DNA from: Isoetes taiwanensis
Lineage: Eukaryota > Streptophyta > Lycopodiopsida > Isoetales > Isoetaceae
Length of the DNA: 64,000 bases
Assembly: GCA_021234155.1 (NCBI GenBank)
Contig: JAJEKV010000063.1
Span: forward strand, 2,016,947-2,080,946
Direction: 5' to 3'
Below, piece by piece: positions 21,041-33,985 of the stretch. The position numbers were made by a program, and so were the translations under genes. Position 1 is the stretch's first letter. Each line of letters opens with the position of its first letter. The notes below the pieces were generated by a model, which worked only from the letters and a program-made list of their open reading frames with translations, was not told where the DNA came from and did no database searches.

Positions 21041-23194
21041 TTCATACAACCTCCTCTTAGTGTGCTAAGTGTGTGCATGTTAGGATTATAGCTGGTTGAC
21101 ACACTCCCATCTTTTATCTAAGTTCAAAAATACAATACTTTTTTTAACCTAGACCTTATCATAAAACGACACCACTACACGATCACAATAAGTGTGCTCT
21201 CTTTTTTCTGAATGTTCCTTTTACAACACCAAGGCTATTAAGACCTTGGGCAGACTCATAGATAGTAAAAGAATGACTATCTATAAAGGAGACACATTCA
21301 CCAAAGGCAATTGGCATGGCCCGTCCTGTGGGCCAGGAGTGCTTCCTTAAACGTTCTGTTATCTTACTAATTTTGTCAAATATCTACATTACTGACCCTC
21401 GCAATTCCCCGCAGAACTTGAAATGGCACTTAGGTGAAATTAGGGCACATCATGGAACACTGAAGGAGCTCCATTAGCTTGTGTTTGTGCCTCATATCTG
21501 CCTTCATTATCATGTTGAAGATTGGATACATGTATTGTGAAGGTACATATGGATGTTGCCATCAATCCCAACTTTCAAACTTCTTCCAAACTAAGGAGAA
21601 TTATCACCAAAACGTAATTGAGCAAACTGCATAGGCAAAAAGTGGAATTCATGGTGCACATATGATGGATGGGTTGAACACCCGTTTTTTCATGTAAAAT
21701 CCACTGTTCTATAAGATATGAAGCTTGTTCATTTGCCAATATGGCACATCATTATCTCAACTAGTCAGGTCAAACCACAAATGTGTAAAATTATAGATCC
21801 AGAAAATAGATTGAAGTTGATAAAAAGACAACTACAAAGAAATTGTCTAGGAGCAAAGTGTGAAACAAAAGATGGCAAAAAGTCCAGATATGTTCTCTAT
21901 GCAGTCCCCAACAAATATAAGTAGTGTCTTCCTTTTCTCCAAATGATACCCCTATGAGCAAAAGGCATAAGCCACCTAGAGAATCTTACCCGCCCATTTG
22001 TCGGGCTGTCCATGCATTTGTGCCCTACTTCAGATTGGTTCAAGTTTCTTCTGAGCTGCCTGGATGAATGCAATCTATTAATATTATCCATATAAAATTT
22101 CCCTAAAATAATCTACCTACATGCTCTGTTTAACAACACTGTTTGTTGGCTCCAGCTCCAATGCTGCAAAAAAACAAAAGTCTTTCGCTTCCATTATGAG
22201 AGCAGCTGCAACTGCTTCCACCATATTTGGAGGCCATTAAAAACCACAGCTACAATATACCCAAGAAATCTTGCCTATTCTGCTTACAGATAACATATTG
22301 CACAGCCACGAAATAATCAGATATTAAAATCTTATAACCTGACATTTTTTCGCAGATGTGCAGTCTATAAAAGGTTGTGCTTTCTTACAATCCCCAATTG
22401 TTGCATAATAGTTCCTGGCGTTATGAAAGAAAAAGGATTGAAAGCTACTTGCCTTGAGTAGTATGAATTCTTACGTCAAACTATGTGATACCGTTTAGCC
22501 CAGATCCTATCCAAATACATGATATTGATCAAGAAATCCCGAGCAACGGCTTGAGCCCTTTCAGATACGGAAACAAAAACTCAAATTGTCTTTGCCATCA
22601 GGTCCTTACCCGAGGGATCTGCAAAACAGAGGTACAGAAGGTAAGAAAGCCTCGAATTGGAACAAAATAGCCCAGAAGCATGCAAATAGGCTTCACATCC
22701 CATCTGGAAAAACAATTTGAAAACGAAGGCAACAGGAAGATAACAGTCTATGGATTGTGATTGCTCCTCAATGGAGATTGTGAAAGCAAAATAAGGGTAT
22801 GACAAAATGGACGCAAAAATACAAAAAGGCTAGAAAATGCATTGAGCTCCAACGTCAAGATTGGCGCCGTCATGGGACTTCTAAACCTCATGGGACTTCT
22901 AAACCTGTATGAATGGGATATTTCTAAAATTCAGAATGCAAGTCGATGTTGCAAGGCAAATTTTAATTTTGGATTGAATGCAAACCTTTTGCCATAGCAC
23001 AGGTTTATCGTCCCCAGGACCTTGGCCATCTGGGATGTTGTGCGACTCCATTGGAATCCAAGTTCATTTGTCAATTGATGCGCCTTTAAGATAAATAGTT
23101 TCTGGCTGCTTCTGGTGCTAAACCAGAGTGACACACATGTTAAGATCAGCTTCCAGCCTCGATAATACTTGCTGCAAATTATCAAAGAAATAAC

Positions 23195-23482
23195 TTAGCA
23201 TAAAGTATAGCTTAAATACAATGAGAACATGGAAGAGCAAAGACAAACTAAACGAAATCTCACTACACAAAATAACCGCAAGAACAGTGAGCAAACACGG
23301 GCTTTGGCTAAAGGAGCAAGAATAAAAGCAGGTTTCGAGATATTCATCAGAAGACAGAGACCGCTTCTAATACCCTCTTCTCTGCTTTCGATCCGAACCG
23401 GTGGAACAGCCACCACCAAAGGAAAAAATCGTGGTAAAAAATTTGGAGGGTTTTTTGGTGTTTTTTTCTCTCCATCAACCAT
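23195..23482 (-). other. Open frame, unknown, present in both tandem copies
   Basis: 95 codons in copy 1 (MVDGEKKTPKNPPNFLPRF...); the corresponding frame in copy 2 is 31,638-31,351. No recognised domain. The frame contains differences between copies, which argues against strong selection. Confidence 0.2.
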
Positions 23483-24825
23483 TGCACGACACCTACCTCA
23501 TGTGTGACATTTAAGAAATTAAATGATTAGGCTTATTGCCACCGTTATCATTAAATAAAATTAGATATGACACCTTAGAGATCTCCTTTTGGAATTGTGC
23601 AATTCCCCGCATCAAATACAACAATTGATTTATTACCAAATGCAGAACTATCGACATAATGGGAAAATACAACGATAAATACCTTTAAAATAGTTTCGCC
23701 AAAGCTGGCCTCCCCCTTCTGCTATTATCTCGCTTATTTTCTTTTCGTTCTTTGATAGCTCGGGAAATACTTCGCCCATTATGGATACAACCACTCCAAC
23801 TAGCCTATTTAAAATAGCAATTAACATATAGTTCCATCCGACATAGTGTCTATCTATATTCGTATTGTATGTTTGCTTTGTTTTGCTTGGGCCAATAAAT
23901 AATAGAAATCACGCCACAATGCCATAATAGCAACATTTTTGCCTTTAAATACTTCCATGGGCAAGGGCAAATGAACAACCCATTCTCTCATAAGTCAAAA
24001 CAAAGGCACATGAACTGAATCATCCGATAAAAACTCGAATATGCTAGAAAATATGCATCCTCTGGCTGGAAAATAGCTTCACGTCGCCTTATTCTCTATT
24101 TTCAAAGGAGGTTCATCCTCAAACATGAAAGGATGAAGCGCAGACATGAAGCATAGGCAGATTCAATCACTTCTAACCGATGGTCACAGATCGGCGGTCT
24201 ACATGTCGGCATGGCCTTAAGTCAGCAAGGTTTAGCATGGCCTTAAGTCGCCAAGGTTTGATATAAGTATTTATTCATTCCATTTCGCGGTCATAACAGA
24301 AGCAAGCGCTTTGAAAACGTGGAAAGAGCCAACCCGGACTTTGTGATTCTTTTTGTTTCACCGGAAATGCCATGGAGCATCGATTTAAATACTCAAGTCC
24401 AAAGAGGGCTTCCAATCGCCATTGTACACAGTTTGCAAACAAATTTTAAAATAACAACGATATTTTGACGTAACAAATTACTATGGAAAAAACGAAAATT
24501 ACCCGGCCGTACGTAAAGCCACCATTTTCTCGAGCGCGCGCCCGCAACAATATTATAATCCGTGAGGCTGGCCTTTACTAGCAATGCATATCCTATACCA
24601 AAGGGGAAGAGCTTTTTTAGCTGAATTTCCAAGGAAAATTTGATAGCCGGAAGAATGTTGTTTATAAAGAATAGACGTTGCAGACTGAAATGGCAAGCAT
24701 TAATATAGCCATTCTTCCTTTCAAGGATGCCAATATCGTATTTTCTGTCATAAGATGAACGACCGGAAATCACCAAGCATGTGGTAGATATTTGACGATG
24801 AACTAGACATGTCACTTGTTTGCAC

Positions 24826-25855
24826 TATGAGAAGGTTACAGCCGTGGTTTTGGCTGGTGGATTTATTTGGGCATACCACATCCGATCATATGGATCGTCC
24901 CGAGTATCCGGAAAAACAGGGAAAAATTTCAAGTTCCATAAAAGAGATTATATATTGAACATTCAGAGCTTGTTAGAACTGAAAAAAAAAAAACGCATAC
25001 GTAACGCTACCGGATGAAAACCCAAATCGTAAAACGCACAAATCTATATATGTGTACCATGCTAAAAAACCCAAAACAGAGAACTAATAAAATGAGAAAT
25101 GCGAAATTCTTTCTTAGGTAGAAAACCTTTACCTCACATTAGATTTTGCAAAAATCCCTGCCCGTATTTCAAATATAAAGGATTGTTTCCAATCTCATTA
25201 TAGGAATAATTCCCCGGGGAAGGAGCCTTGATTCTAGAGCAGAAATGAAGGGCACATTAGATGGATTAGAGCCGCTTAGACATACGCTAATATTGCTTCC
25301 TTGAGAACCGACAATTGCTTCATAAACAGAGTAGTCGCTACTATTCTCCCGCAGACTGCCGGACACATTTTGCCAAAAACCCCATCGATTTGGAGCTGGA
25401 AAGAGGCCGGAAAGATTTGTTATCATAATTGCCATACTAAAAGGATGCCCTCAATAGATGCCTTCTGTTTATCATAGCATTTAGTGTGAAATATTGCAGA
25501 GTTTTTAAATATTTAGGAAGGGATGAATCCTTGAGAGTTGCATTCGCTCCTCGATGATATTAATCCCCATCATCGATATCCAAGAAATGCCCTTTTCTTT
25601 GTAGTCGCTACTCCCCGCCACAATCAAGGCTTGTGAATCCTAAAATCGGCAAAAAAAATGTTGAAAAGAAATCTCGGATCACATATTGAAGATCATTTTA
25701 GGATAGCCTAATGCAGCAGAGTTGAAACTTTTAACATATTTAGCTACATTGCAAAGGAAAAAGGAAGACGTAAACAGAGACATACCTTCCCGCGACAAAA
25801 CTAAGAGAAAGAAGGCGCAGAGAGTGAGGAGGAGGAGTTGCTGGGATGCCGCCAT
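24826..25855 (-). pseudogene. Malectin-like receptor kinase, extracellular exons (copy 1)
   Basis: Minus-strand exons with usable splice sites. Exon 1 (25,855-25,786) starts at ATG and encodes the signal peptide MAASQQLLLLTLCAFFLLVL, ending at AAG|GTATG. Another exon (25,436-25,133) follows TTTTAG and encodes YGNYDNKS, then in a shifted frame NISVCLSGS and VPFISALESRLL, then NEIGNNPLYLKY, all typical of malectin-like domains of plant LRR receptor kinases. A further block (about 24,978-24,826) contains DDPYDRMWYA, another malectin-like signature. No LRR, transmembrane or kinase exon was recognised. Exon order is not colinear with what I would expect for the full domain, so this is a rearranged or captured fragment. 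Confidence 0.65.
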
Positions 25856-27854
25856 AGCCAGAGCTTCAAGAAATGCTCTGCTTTTTGCATTATTCAAGAG
25901 TCGAGTTTGACAGCCTTTCTCGCCGTGCTTGCTTAACATTAGTTTGATATTCTTCTCGAATACCATCGCCAAACCATATTTGGGACTACCGTAAGGGAAA
26001 ATCCGCTATTGGGAACAACAAAGAAGCGGGCCACAAAGATGTGATCCGGGTGCATTTGCACACCGGCAAGATGCCGATTCATAGCCAAACTCGTTTCTAT
26101 CTCCGGATATACCCACCGAGATGAATCGATGTGCAAAGAACTGACCTGTGGATTGCTGGTTGCTCAAGATATATGCAAAGAAGATATTTAGCTGGAGATC
26201 AATCTCCGAATCGAAAAGCCCTGTCCGAATCAAGCCCTCGTCTGATTGCATAGCCAGCCAAGCGCCAAAACAAGAAAAGAAAAAGAAATCGTGAAAAAAA
26301 AATGTGAGATTCTCTCCTATCCTCAATGTGTGACACGTATTCACATGGCAATAATAGGCTTGTTAGAATTTTATTAGGAGTGAGCATTGCCACCTCACAC
26401 AAGACATAAATTTTCTATAATGTCATTTTATGGGTTATATTGCATCTTTCAATTCGGACCTTTGATTTGGCGAATATTCTATGTTGGATTGTAAATCAAA
26501 GCCTATTAGAATTTTGAAAAGAGAACTCCATTTCAGTGTCAATGGTGCAGATCGGACGTATGGTTGAAGCCAAAGAAAAAAGCCAAAAAAAAACCCAGCC
26601 GTGGCCTGCTGGAATGAATCCTGACAATCAGGAGCGGATAGCACTCTGCATAGTTTCCATTTTCAGTCTATTTTTAAACGACTACCGTTGATAGCAAAGA
26701 TGCAAAGCCAATCCATAAAAGCGGCAAATTTCTCATCCCCGGAAGGCGGCTATGGCGGAAAAGGATCCCCAATTAGCTGCTTCTACCACTAACAACTGCG
26801 ATTCTATTCCTTTGCCAGAATCCCCAATTGAAAATAATGAGCCACGCGGCTTTCGCAGCTTCCTCGCCATTTTAATTTGCCTTGGAGCTATGCATTTTAA
26901 TACTATGCATGGTTCATGAACGGATCTCAGCGCGGCCAGGAGTCTGGAGTGAATCCTGTGCCAGTCCTAGCGAGGAATCAAAGCACAGAGGAGATGGATG
27001 TGCTGTGCCTGGAGGATTTGAAGCCCAGTCCTTATGGGATTTGAACCCACCATCACCAACCGACAAACCGAAAGATTCAAGAAATACAAGAGCAATTTCT
27101 GAAATATGGAACAAAGAAAATATGCCCTAAGTTGCCTAATGTATGGCTTCTGTCCTAAATCGGATGATTCCGGCCAGAAGAACACAGCCCGGAACTCCAT
27201 GCTCGCTCCACCACCCCTACTAATGCCTGCAAATCGGCTTGCAAATCGGCTGCAAACCGGCCTGCTGGATCCCATTCTCTTCCTCCACACCAGAACCCCT
27301 CCTTGCTCGCCTGCCCCACTGAAACGCATTGCCGCCCCCGCTCAAAAAAGGAAAGCTCTAAATTTCCTTCCTCAGACCATTGAGTTCACTTAAACAAACA
27401 CACCACTGAAATAGAAACTTGCCCCTCAAAACAAAAAAGCAGCTCAAACATGCACAAACATACGATTCTCTATACAATACAATACAAGAATCATAGTTTC
27501 CACCATTGCGAGAATACCTTCCCCCAATACCAAACGAATTGGGTAAACGTAATGGATGGCTATGCATTAATGCTTTCCCATCATAGTTTGCACTATAAAA
27601 TTAATAATGGCCAGACTTTTTAAACGGTCTAGATTAAATCCCTTAGTTTGAAGGGCATAGATTAAATGCCCCAAAAATTGCATCTTCTATGCAATTTCCC
27701 TAAAACAATTGACGGCTCAGATTTCTCCTTCCCCCCTTGATCCGAGGGTCCAGAGGAATGGTGTATGCCCCATGCATGCCCATGCATGCCCCCCATGAAG
27801 ATCCAATGGCTATAAGTTTGCCACCTCACCTTCTTTCAAATAAACGGACCGTCT

Positions 27855-27958
27855 GGATTAAAAGCCCCAAATCAGGGGGATGCTTGGGGTAAAACCCTAA
27901 ATCTGATGGTCTAGATTAAAAGCCCCAAATCAGGGAGATGCTTGGGGTGTTACGAGGT
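27855..27958 (+). repeat. ~55-bp tandem pair near Helitron end (copy 1)
   Basis: Two units of GGATTAAAAGCCCCAAATCA...GATGCTTGGGGT, separated by AAAACCCTAAATCTGATGGT. The same pair is in copy 2 at about 35,990-36,082. Confidence 0.8.
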
Positions 27959-28083
27959 GGCACCGTTTGGACCGTCCATCTCACAGATGGACGGCCGAGA
28001 TCAATCTCTACCAACATTTTGTGGCATAATCTCTACACCATTTGAGACATCTACATCATTTGTGGCACAGACTATCACGCCTT

Positions 28084-28108
28084 TATTATTATATATTATA
28101 TATATAGA
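28084..28108 (-). other. Helitron 5' terminus on minus strand (copy 1)
   Basis: Read on the minus strand from 28,108: TCTATATATATAATATATAA followed by TAATAAAGGCG, preceded by A. It matches the 5' end of the Helitron at 13,849. The element would extend leftward over the malectin-like exons, which lie in the same orientation. I could not find its 3' hairpin. Confidence 0.55.
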
Positions 28109-31100
28109 TTATTACTAAAAAAAACCGGTTACAAAAGTGGCATTTTGGAATTAGCTTGTATTAAAGCAAAATCGCATTTGTTTAAGCCTGAATAAAATTT
28201 CGCCTGCCGTACCTTCTTTCACTGCCTATGCTTCCCCGTGTTGAATTCCTCCTGGAAACGCCGCCCTACCTACCCAGAAAAAACTATGGCGGTCACGTTA
28301 ACTTGAAGGCTCTAGCTAGCACTGAAGCCGTTCGCTATTCTTCAGTTTTTTTTGTAAACAGGTGCTTTTCTCATAATGTATGCATTACCTCTGCAAATGC
28401 CGAATCAAGACAAATACCTCTGTTGTGGCTATAGTCGAAAGATTTCCGCATGATTTCTTCAAAACCACAAATGCTAGATCCCTCTTTGACCGCAAGAAGA
28501 ACCTCTAAGAAGCCTCCTCGGACAGTGGGAAGGAATAAAGCAAGAAGCAAATTAAGCAATCAAAGATAGATGGGTCCTCAAAGGGGATGGATTTTTCTGC
28601 TGGAGTGCCGGATATCGACTTTCAAGCCCCTTTAGTTGCTACTCCACTAGATGGCGCGCCGAAGCCTGAGTAAACATACCTCTTTTTTGGAAAAGAATAG
28701 CCGCAGGCATGGTTTGAAGTCAGAACGACCATTTTCTTTGTGCTAGAGTTACCAGGGAGAGCAATCTTAAAACCCTAAAGATAAAAGAAACGGAGAAAAG
28801 ATATTTTGTGGCCCTAGCTTTTGCCTGTATGACCTCAAGGCATCCACCCGGCACCAAAGTTGAGCAGAGACTCCGCTGACCTGCAAATTTGTTGGAGCCT
28901 TAGACTTGAGCTATTTCGTGTAAACTTAATTAGGAGGCTTAATCAGGACAATCATATCCGGTGATCATGCTCGACACTGTAGCATGATGAACTATGATAG
29001 ATTTTATGGCAAGGTTCTGGATTTCCTAGGCACTTGCAGAGAGTAGGATACTCTTGCCGAAAGTGCAGCTGAAGCACTATAATCAGTTTGCAGGAACAAC
29101 TGTGAGGTGCCGACAATCTCCGCCATCACCGTTGAGCTGCCTGCTGAAGCACGAAGTGTTGTAACAATAAGCTTCTAAGCTCTAGCCTCTAAGCAAATTC
29201 GGTTCTTTCCCTTTTGTTTTACCACATTCAATCGCATGTTTCGTCTTGATCTTAGCTGGTTGACACACTCCCATCTTTTATCTAAGTTCAAAAATACAAT
29301 ACTTTTTTTAACCTAGACCTTATCATAAAACGACACCACTACACGATCACAATAAGTGTGCTCTCTTTTTTCTGAATGTTCCTTTTACAACACCAAGGCT
29401 ATTAAGACCTTGGGCAGACTCATAGATAGTAAAAGAATGACTATCTATAAAGGAGACACATTCACCAAAGGCAATTGGCATGGCCCGTCCTGTGGGCCAG
29501 GAGTGCTTCCTTAAACGTTCTGTTATCTTACTAATTTTGTCAAATATCTACATTACTGACCCTGCAATTCCTGCAACTTGAAATGGCACTTAGGTGAAAT
29601 TAGGGCACATCATGGAACACTGAAGGAGCTCCATTAGCTTGTGTTTGTGCCTCATATCTGCCTTCATTATCATGTTGAAGATTGGATACATGTATTGTGA
29701 AGGTACATATGGATGTTGCCATCAATCCCAACTTTCAAACTTCTTCCAAACTAAGGAGAATTATCACCAAAACGTAATTGAGCAAACTGCATAGGCAAAA
29801 AGTGGAATTCATGGTGCACATATGATGGATGGGTTGAACACCCGTTTTTTCATGTAAAATCCACTGTTCTATAAGATATGAAGCTTGTTCATTTGCCAAT
29901 ATGGCACATCATTATCTCAACTAGTCAGGTCAAACCACAAATGTGTAAAATTATAGATCCAGAAAATAGATTGGAAGTTGATAAAAAAAAGACAACTTCT
30001 GATAAAATTGTCTAGGAGCAAAGTGTGAAACAAAAAGATGGCAAAAAGTCTCTGCATATGTTCTCTATGCGGTCCCCAACAAATATAAGTAGTGTCTTCC
30101 TTTTCTCCAAATGATACCCCTATGAGCGATTGCATAAGCCACCTAGAGAATCTTACGCCCATTTCATTTGGCTGTCCATGCATTTGTGCCCTACGCCAGA
30201 TTGGTTCAAGTTTCTTCCGAGCTGCACGGATGAATGCAATCTATTAATATTATCCATATAAAATTTCCCTAAAATAATCTACCTACATGCTCTGTTTAAC
30301 AACTTTGTTTGTTGGCTCCGGCTCAATGCCGCCAAAAAAAAAAAGTCTTTTCGCTTCCATTATGAGAGCAACAAGAACTGCTTCCACCATATTTGGAGGC
30401 CATTAAAACCACAGCTACAATATACCCAAGAAATCTTGCCTATTACGCTTCACGGATAACATATTGCACTGCCACGAAATAATCGGATATTAAAATCTTA
30501 TAACCCGACATTTTTTCGCAGATGTGCGATCTATAAAGGTTGTGCTTTCTTACAATCCCCAATTGTTGCATAATAGTTCTGGCGTTATGAAAGAAAAAGG
30601 ATTGAAAGCTACTTGCCTTGAGTAGTATGAATTCTTACGATCAAACTATGTGATACCGATTTAGCCCGGATCCTATCCAAATACATGATATTGATCAAGA
30701 AATCCCGAGCAACGGCTTGAGCCCTTTCGGATCTGAGGAAACAAAAACTCAAATTGTCTTTGCCATCAGGTCCTTGCAGGGGATCTGCAAAACAGAGGTA
30801 AGGTAGGTAAGAAAGCCTCGAATTGGAACAAAATAGCCCGAAGCATGCAAATAGGCTTCACATCCCATCTGGAAAAACAATTTGAAAACGAAGGCAACGG
30901 GAAGATAACAATCTATGGATTGTGATTGCTCCTCAATGGAGATTGTGAAAGCAAAATAAGGGTATGACAAAATGGGACTTAAAAATACAAAAAGGCTAGA
31001 AAATGCATTGAGCTCCAACGTCAAGATTGGCGCCCGTCATGGGACTTCTAAACCTCATGGGACTTCTAAACTGTATGAATGGGATATTTCTAAAATTCAG

Positions 31101-32959
31101 AATGCAAAGTCGATGTTGCAAGGCAAATTTTAATTTTGGATTGAATGCAAACCTTTTGCCATAGCACGGGTTTATCGTCCCCGGGACCTTGGCCATCCGG
31201 GATGTTGTGCGACTCCATTGGAATCCAAGTTCATTTGTCAATTGATCGCCTTAAGATAAATAGTTTCTCCGGTGCTAAACCAGAGTGACACACATGTTAA
31301 GATCAGCTTCCAGCTCGATAATACTTGCTGCAAATTATCAAAGAAATAACTTAGCATAAAGTATAGCTTAAATACAATGAGAACATGGAAGAGCAGTACA
31401 AACTAAACGAAATCTCACTACACAAAATAACTGCAAGAACAATCGGAGCAAACCGGCGCCGGCTAAAGGAGCAAGAATAAAAAGCGGGTTTCGAGATATT
31501 CATCGGAAGACGAGACCGCTCTAATACCCTCTTTCTCTTTCGATCCGAACTGGTGGAACAGCCACCACCAAAGGAAAAAATCGTGGTAAAAAATTTGGAG
31601 GGTTTTTTGGTGTTTTTTCTCTCCATCAACCATTGCACGACACCTACCTCATGTGTGACATTTAAGAAATTAAATGATTAGGCTTATTGCCACCGTTATC
31701 ATTAAATAAAATTAGATATGACACCTTAGAGATCTCCTTTGGAATTGTGCAATTCCGCGCATCAAATACAATACTTGATTTATTACCAAATGCGGAACTA
31801 TCGACACACGAGGAAAATACACCGATAAATACCTTTAAAATAGTTCTCGCCAAAGCTGGCCTCCCCATACGCTATTATCTCGCTTTATTTTCTTTTTTCG
31901 TTCTTTGATAGCTCGGGAAATACTTAAGCCCATTATGGATACAACCACTCCAACTAGCCTATTTAAAATAGCAATTAACATATAGTTCCATCCGACATAG
32001 TGTCTATCTATATTCGTATTGTATGTTTGCTTTGTTTTGCTTGGGCCAATAAATAATAGAAATCACGTCACAATGCCATAATAGCAACATTTTTGCCTTA
32101 AATACTTCCATGGGCAAGGGCAAATGAACAACCCATTCTCTGCGAGAAGTCAAAGCAGTGCACATGAACCGAATCATCGATAAAACTTCGAATATGCTAG
32201 AAAATATGCATCCTCTGCTGGAAAATAGCTTCACGTCGACTTATTCTCTATTTTCAAAGGAGGTTCATCCTCAAACATGAAAGGATGAAGCCTTGAGACA
32301 TGAAGCATAGGCAGATTCAATCACTTCTAACCGATGGTCACAGGTCGGGCGGTCTACATGTCAAGATGGCCTTAAGTCAGCAAGGTTTAGCATGGCCTTA
32401 AGTCGACAAGGTTTGATATAAGTATTTATTCATTCCATTTCGTGTCATAACAGAAGCAAGTGCGTTTGAAAACGTGGAAAGAGCCAACCCGGACTTTGTG
32501 ATTCTTTGTTTCACGGAAATGCCATGGAGCACCGATTTAAATACTCAAGTCCATTAGGCTTCCAATCGCCATTGTACACGGTTTGCAAACAAATTTTAAA
32601 ATAACAACGATATTTTGTGAACAAATTACTATGGAAAAAACGAAAATTACACGGCCGGGCATGAAAGCCACCATTTTCTCGATCGCCTGCAACAATATTA
32701 TAATCCGTGAGGCTGGCCTTACTAGCAATGCATATCCTATACGGCGGGGAAGAGCTTTTTTAGCTGAATTTCCAAGGGAAAATTTGATAGCGGGAAGAAT
32801 GTTGTTTATAAAGAATAGGCGTTGGGACTGAAATGGCAAGCATTAATATAGCCATTCTTCCTTTCAAGGATGCCAATATCTGTATTTTTTACGTCATAAG
32901 ATGAGCGCGACCGAAATCACCAAGCATGTGGTAGATATTTGACGATGAACTAGACATGT

Positions 32960-33985
32960 CACTTGTTTGCACTATGAGAAGGTTCACAGCTGGTGGTTTT
33001 GGCTGGTGGATTTGGTGGGCATACCACATCGATCATATGGATCGCCCGAAAGTATCTGGAAAAACAGGGAAAAAAATTTCAAGTTCCATAAAAGAGATTA
33101 TATATTGAACATTGAGCTTGTTAGAACTGAAAAAACGCATACGTAACGTTACGGATGAAACCCAAATCGTAAACGCACAAATCTATATATGTGTACCATG
33201 CGAAAAACCCAAAACAGAGAACTAATAAAATGAGAAATGCAGAAATTCTTTCTTAGGTAGAAAACCTTTACCTCACATTAGATTTTGCAAAAATCCTGCC
33301 AGGTATTTCAAATATAAAGGATTGTTTCCAATCTCATTATAGGAATAATTCCCTGCGGGGAAGGAGCCTTGATTCTAGAGCAGAAATGAAGGGCACATTA
33401 GATGGATTAGAGCCGCTTAGACATACGCTAATATTGCTTCCTTGAGAACCGACAATTGCTTCATAAACAGAGTAGTCTGCTACTATTCTCCCCGCAGACC
33501 GGACACATTTTGCCAAAACCCCATCGATTTGGAGCTGGAAAGAGGCCGAAAAGATTTGTTATCATAATTGCCATACTAAAAGGATGCCCTCAATAGATGC
33601 CTTCGTTTATCATAGCATTTAGTGTGAAATATCGCAGAAGTTTTTAAATATTTAGGAAGGGATGAATCCTTGAGAGTTGCATTTCGTTCGATGATATTAA
33701 TCCCTCATCGATATCCAAGAAATGCCCTTTTCTTTGTAGCTGCTACTCCCGCCACAATCAAGGCTTGTGAATCCTAAAATCGGCAAAAAAATGTTGAAAA
33801 GAAATCTCGGATCACATATTGAAGATCATTTTAGGATAGCCTAATGCAACAGAGTTGAAACTTTTTAACATATTTAGCTACATTGCAAAGGAAAAAAAGG
33901 AAGACAAAAAGAGACATACCTTCCTGCGACAAAACTAAGAGAAAGAAGGTAGAGAGTGAGGAGGAGGAGTTTGGGATGCCGCCAT
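32960..33985 (-). pseudogene. Malectin-like receptor kinase exons (copy 2)
   Basis: Counterpart of 24,826-25,855. The signal-peptide exon is 33,985-33,920 and the malectin-like exon 33,575-33,272. The signal-peptide exon has lost bases relative to copy 1 (CAGCAACTC is reduced to AAACTC), breaking the frame. Whether this is mutation or consensus error is unclear. Confidence 0.6.

Larger units (their letters stand above)
21089..29252 (+). repeat. 8.16-kb tandem duplication, copy 1
   Basis: This block is repeated almost base for base at 29,253-37,396. The same 5 bases, TAGCT, stand at the start of copy 1 (21,089-21,093), at the junction (29,253-29,257) and just after copy 2 (37,397-37,401), as expected for a direct tandem duplication through 5-bp microhomology. 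Copy 1 holds a minus-strand Helitron 5' end (28,108), malectin-like receptor-kinase exons (24.8-25.9 kb) and a 65-bp tandem repeat (27.85 kb). Differences between copies cluster at CAG/CTG/CCGG-like sites. Confidence 0.93.

Noticed and set aside
27035-27065. tRNA gene on the minus strand (T-arm-like GTGGGTTCAAATCCCAT), repeated at 35,170
   Set aside because: No matching acceptor stem, D-arm or anticodon arm could be built; probably chance or a tRNA-derived repeat.
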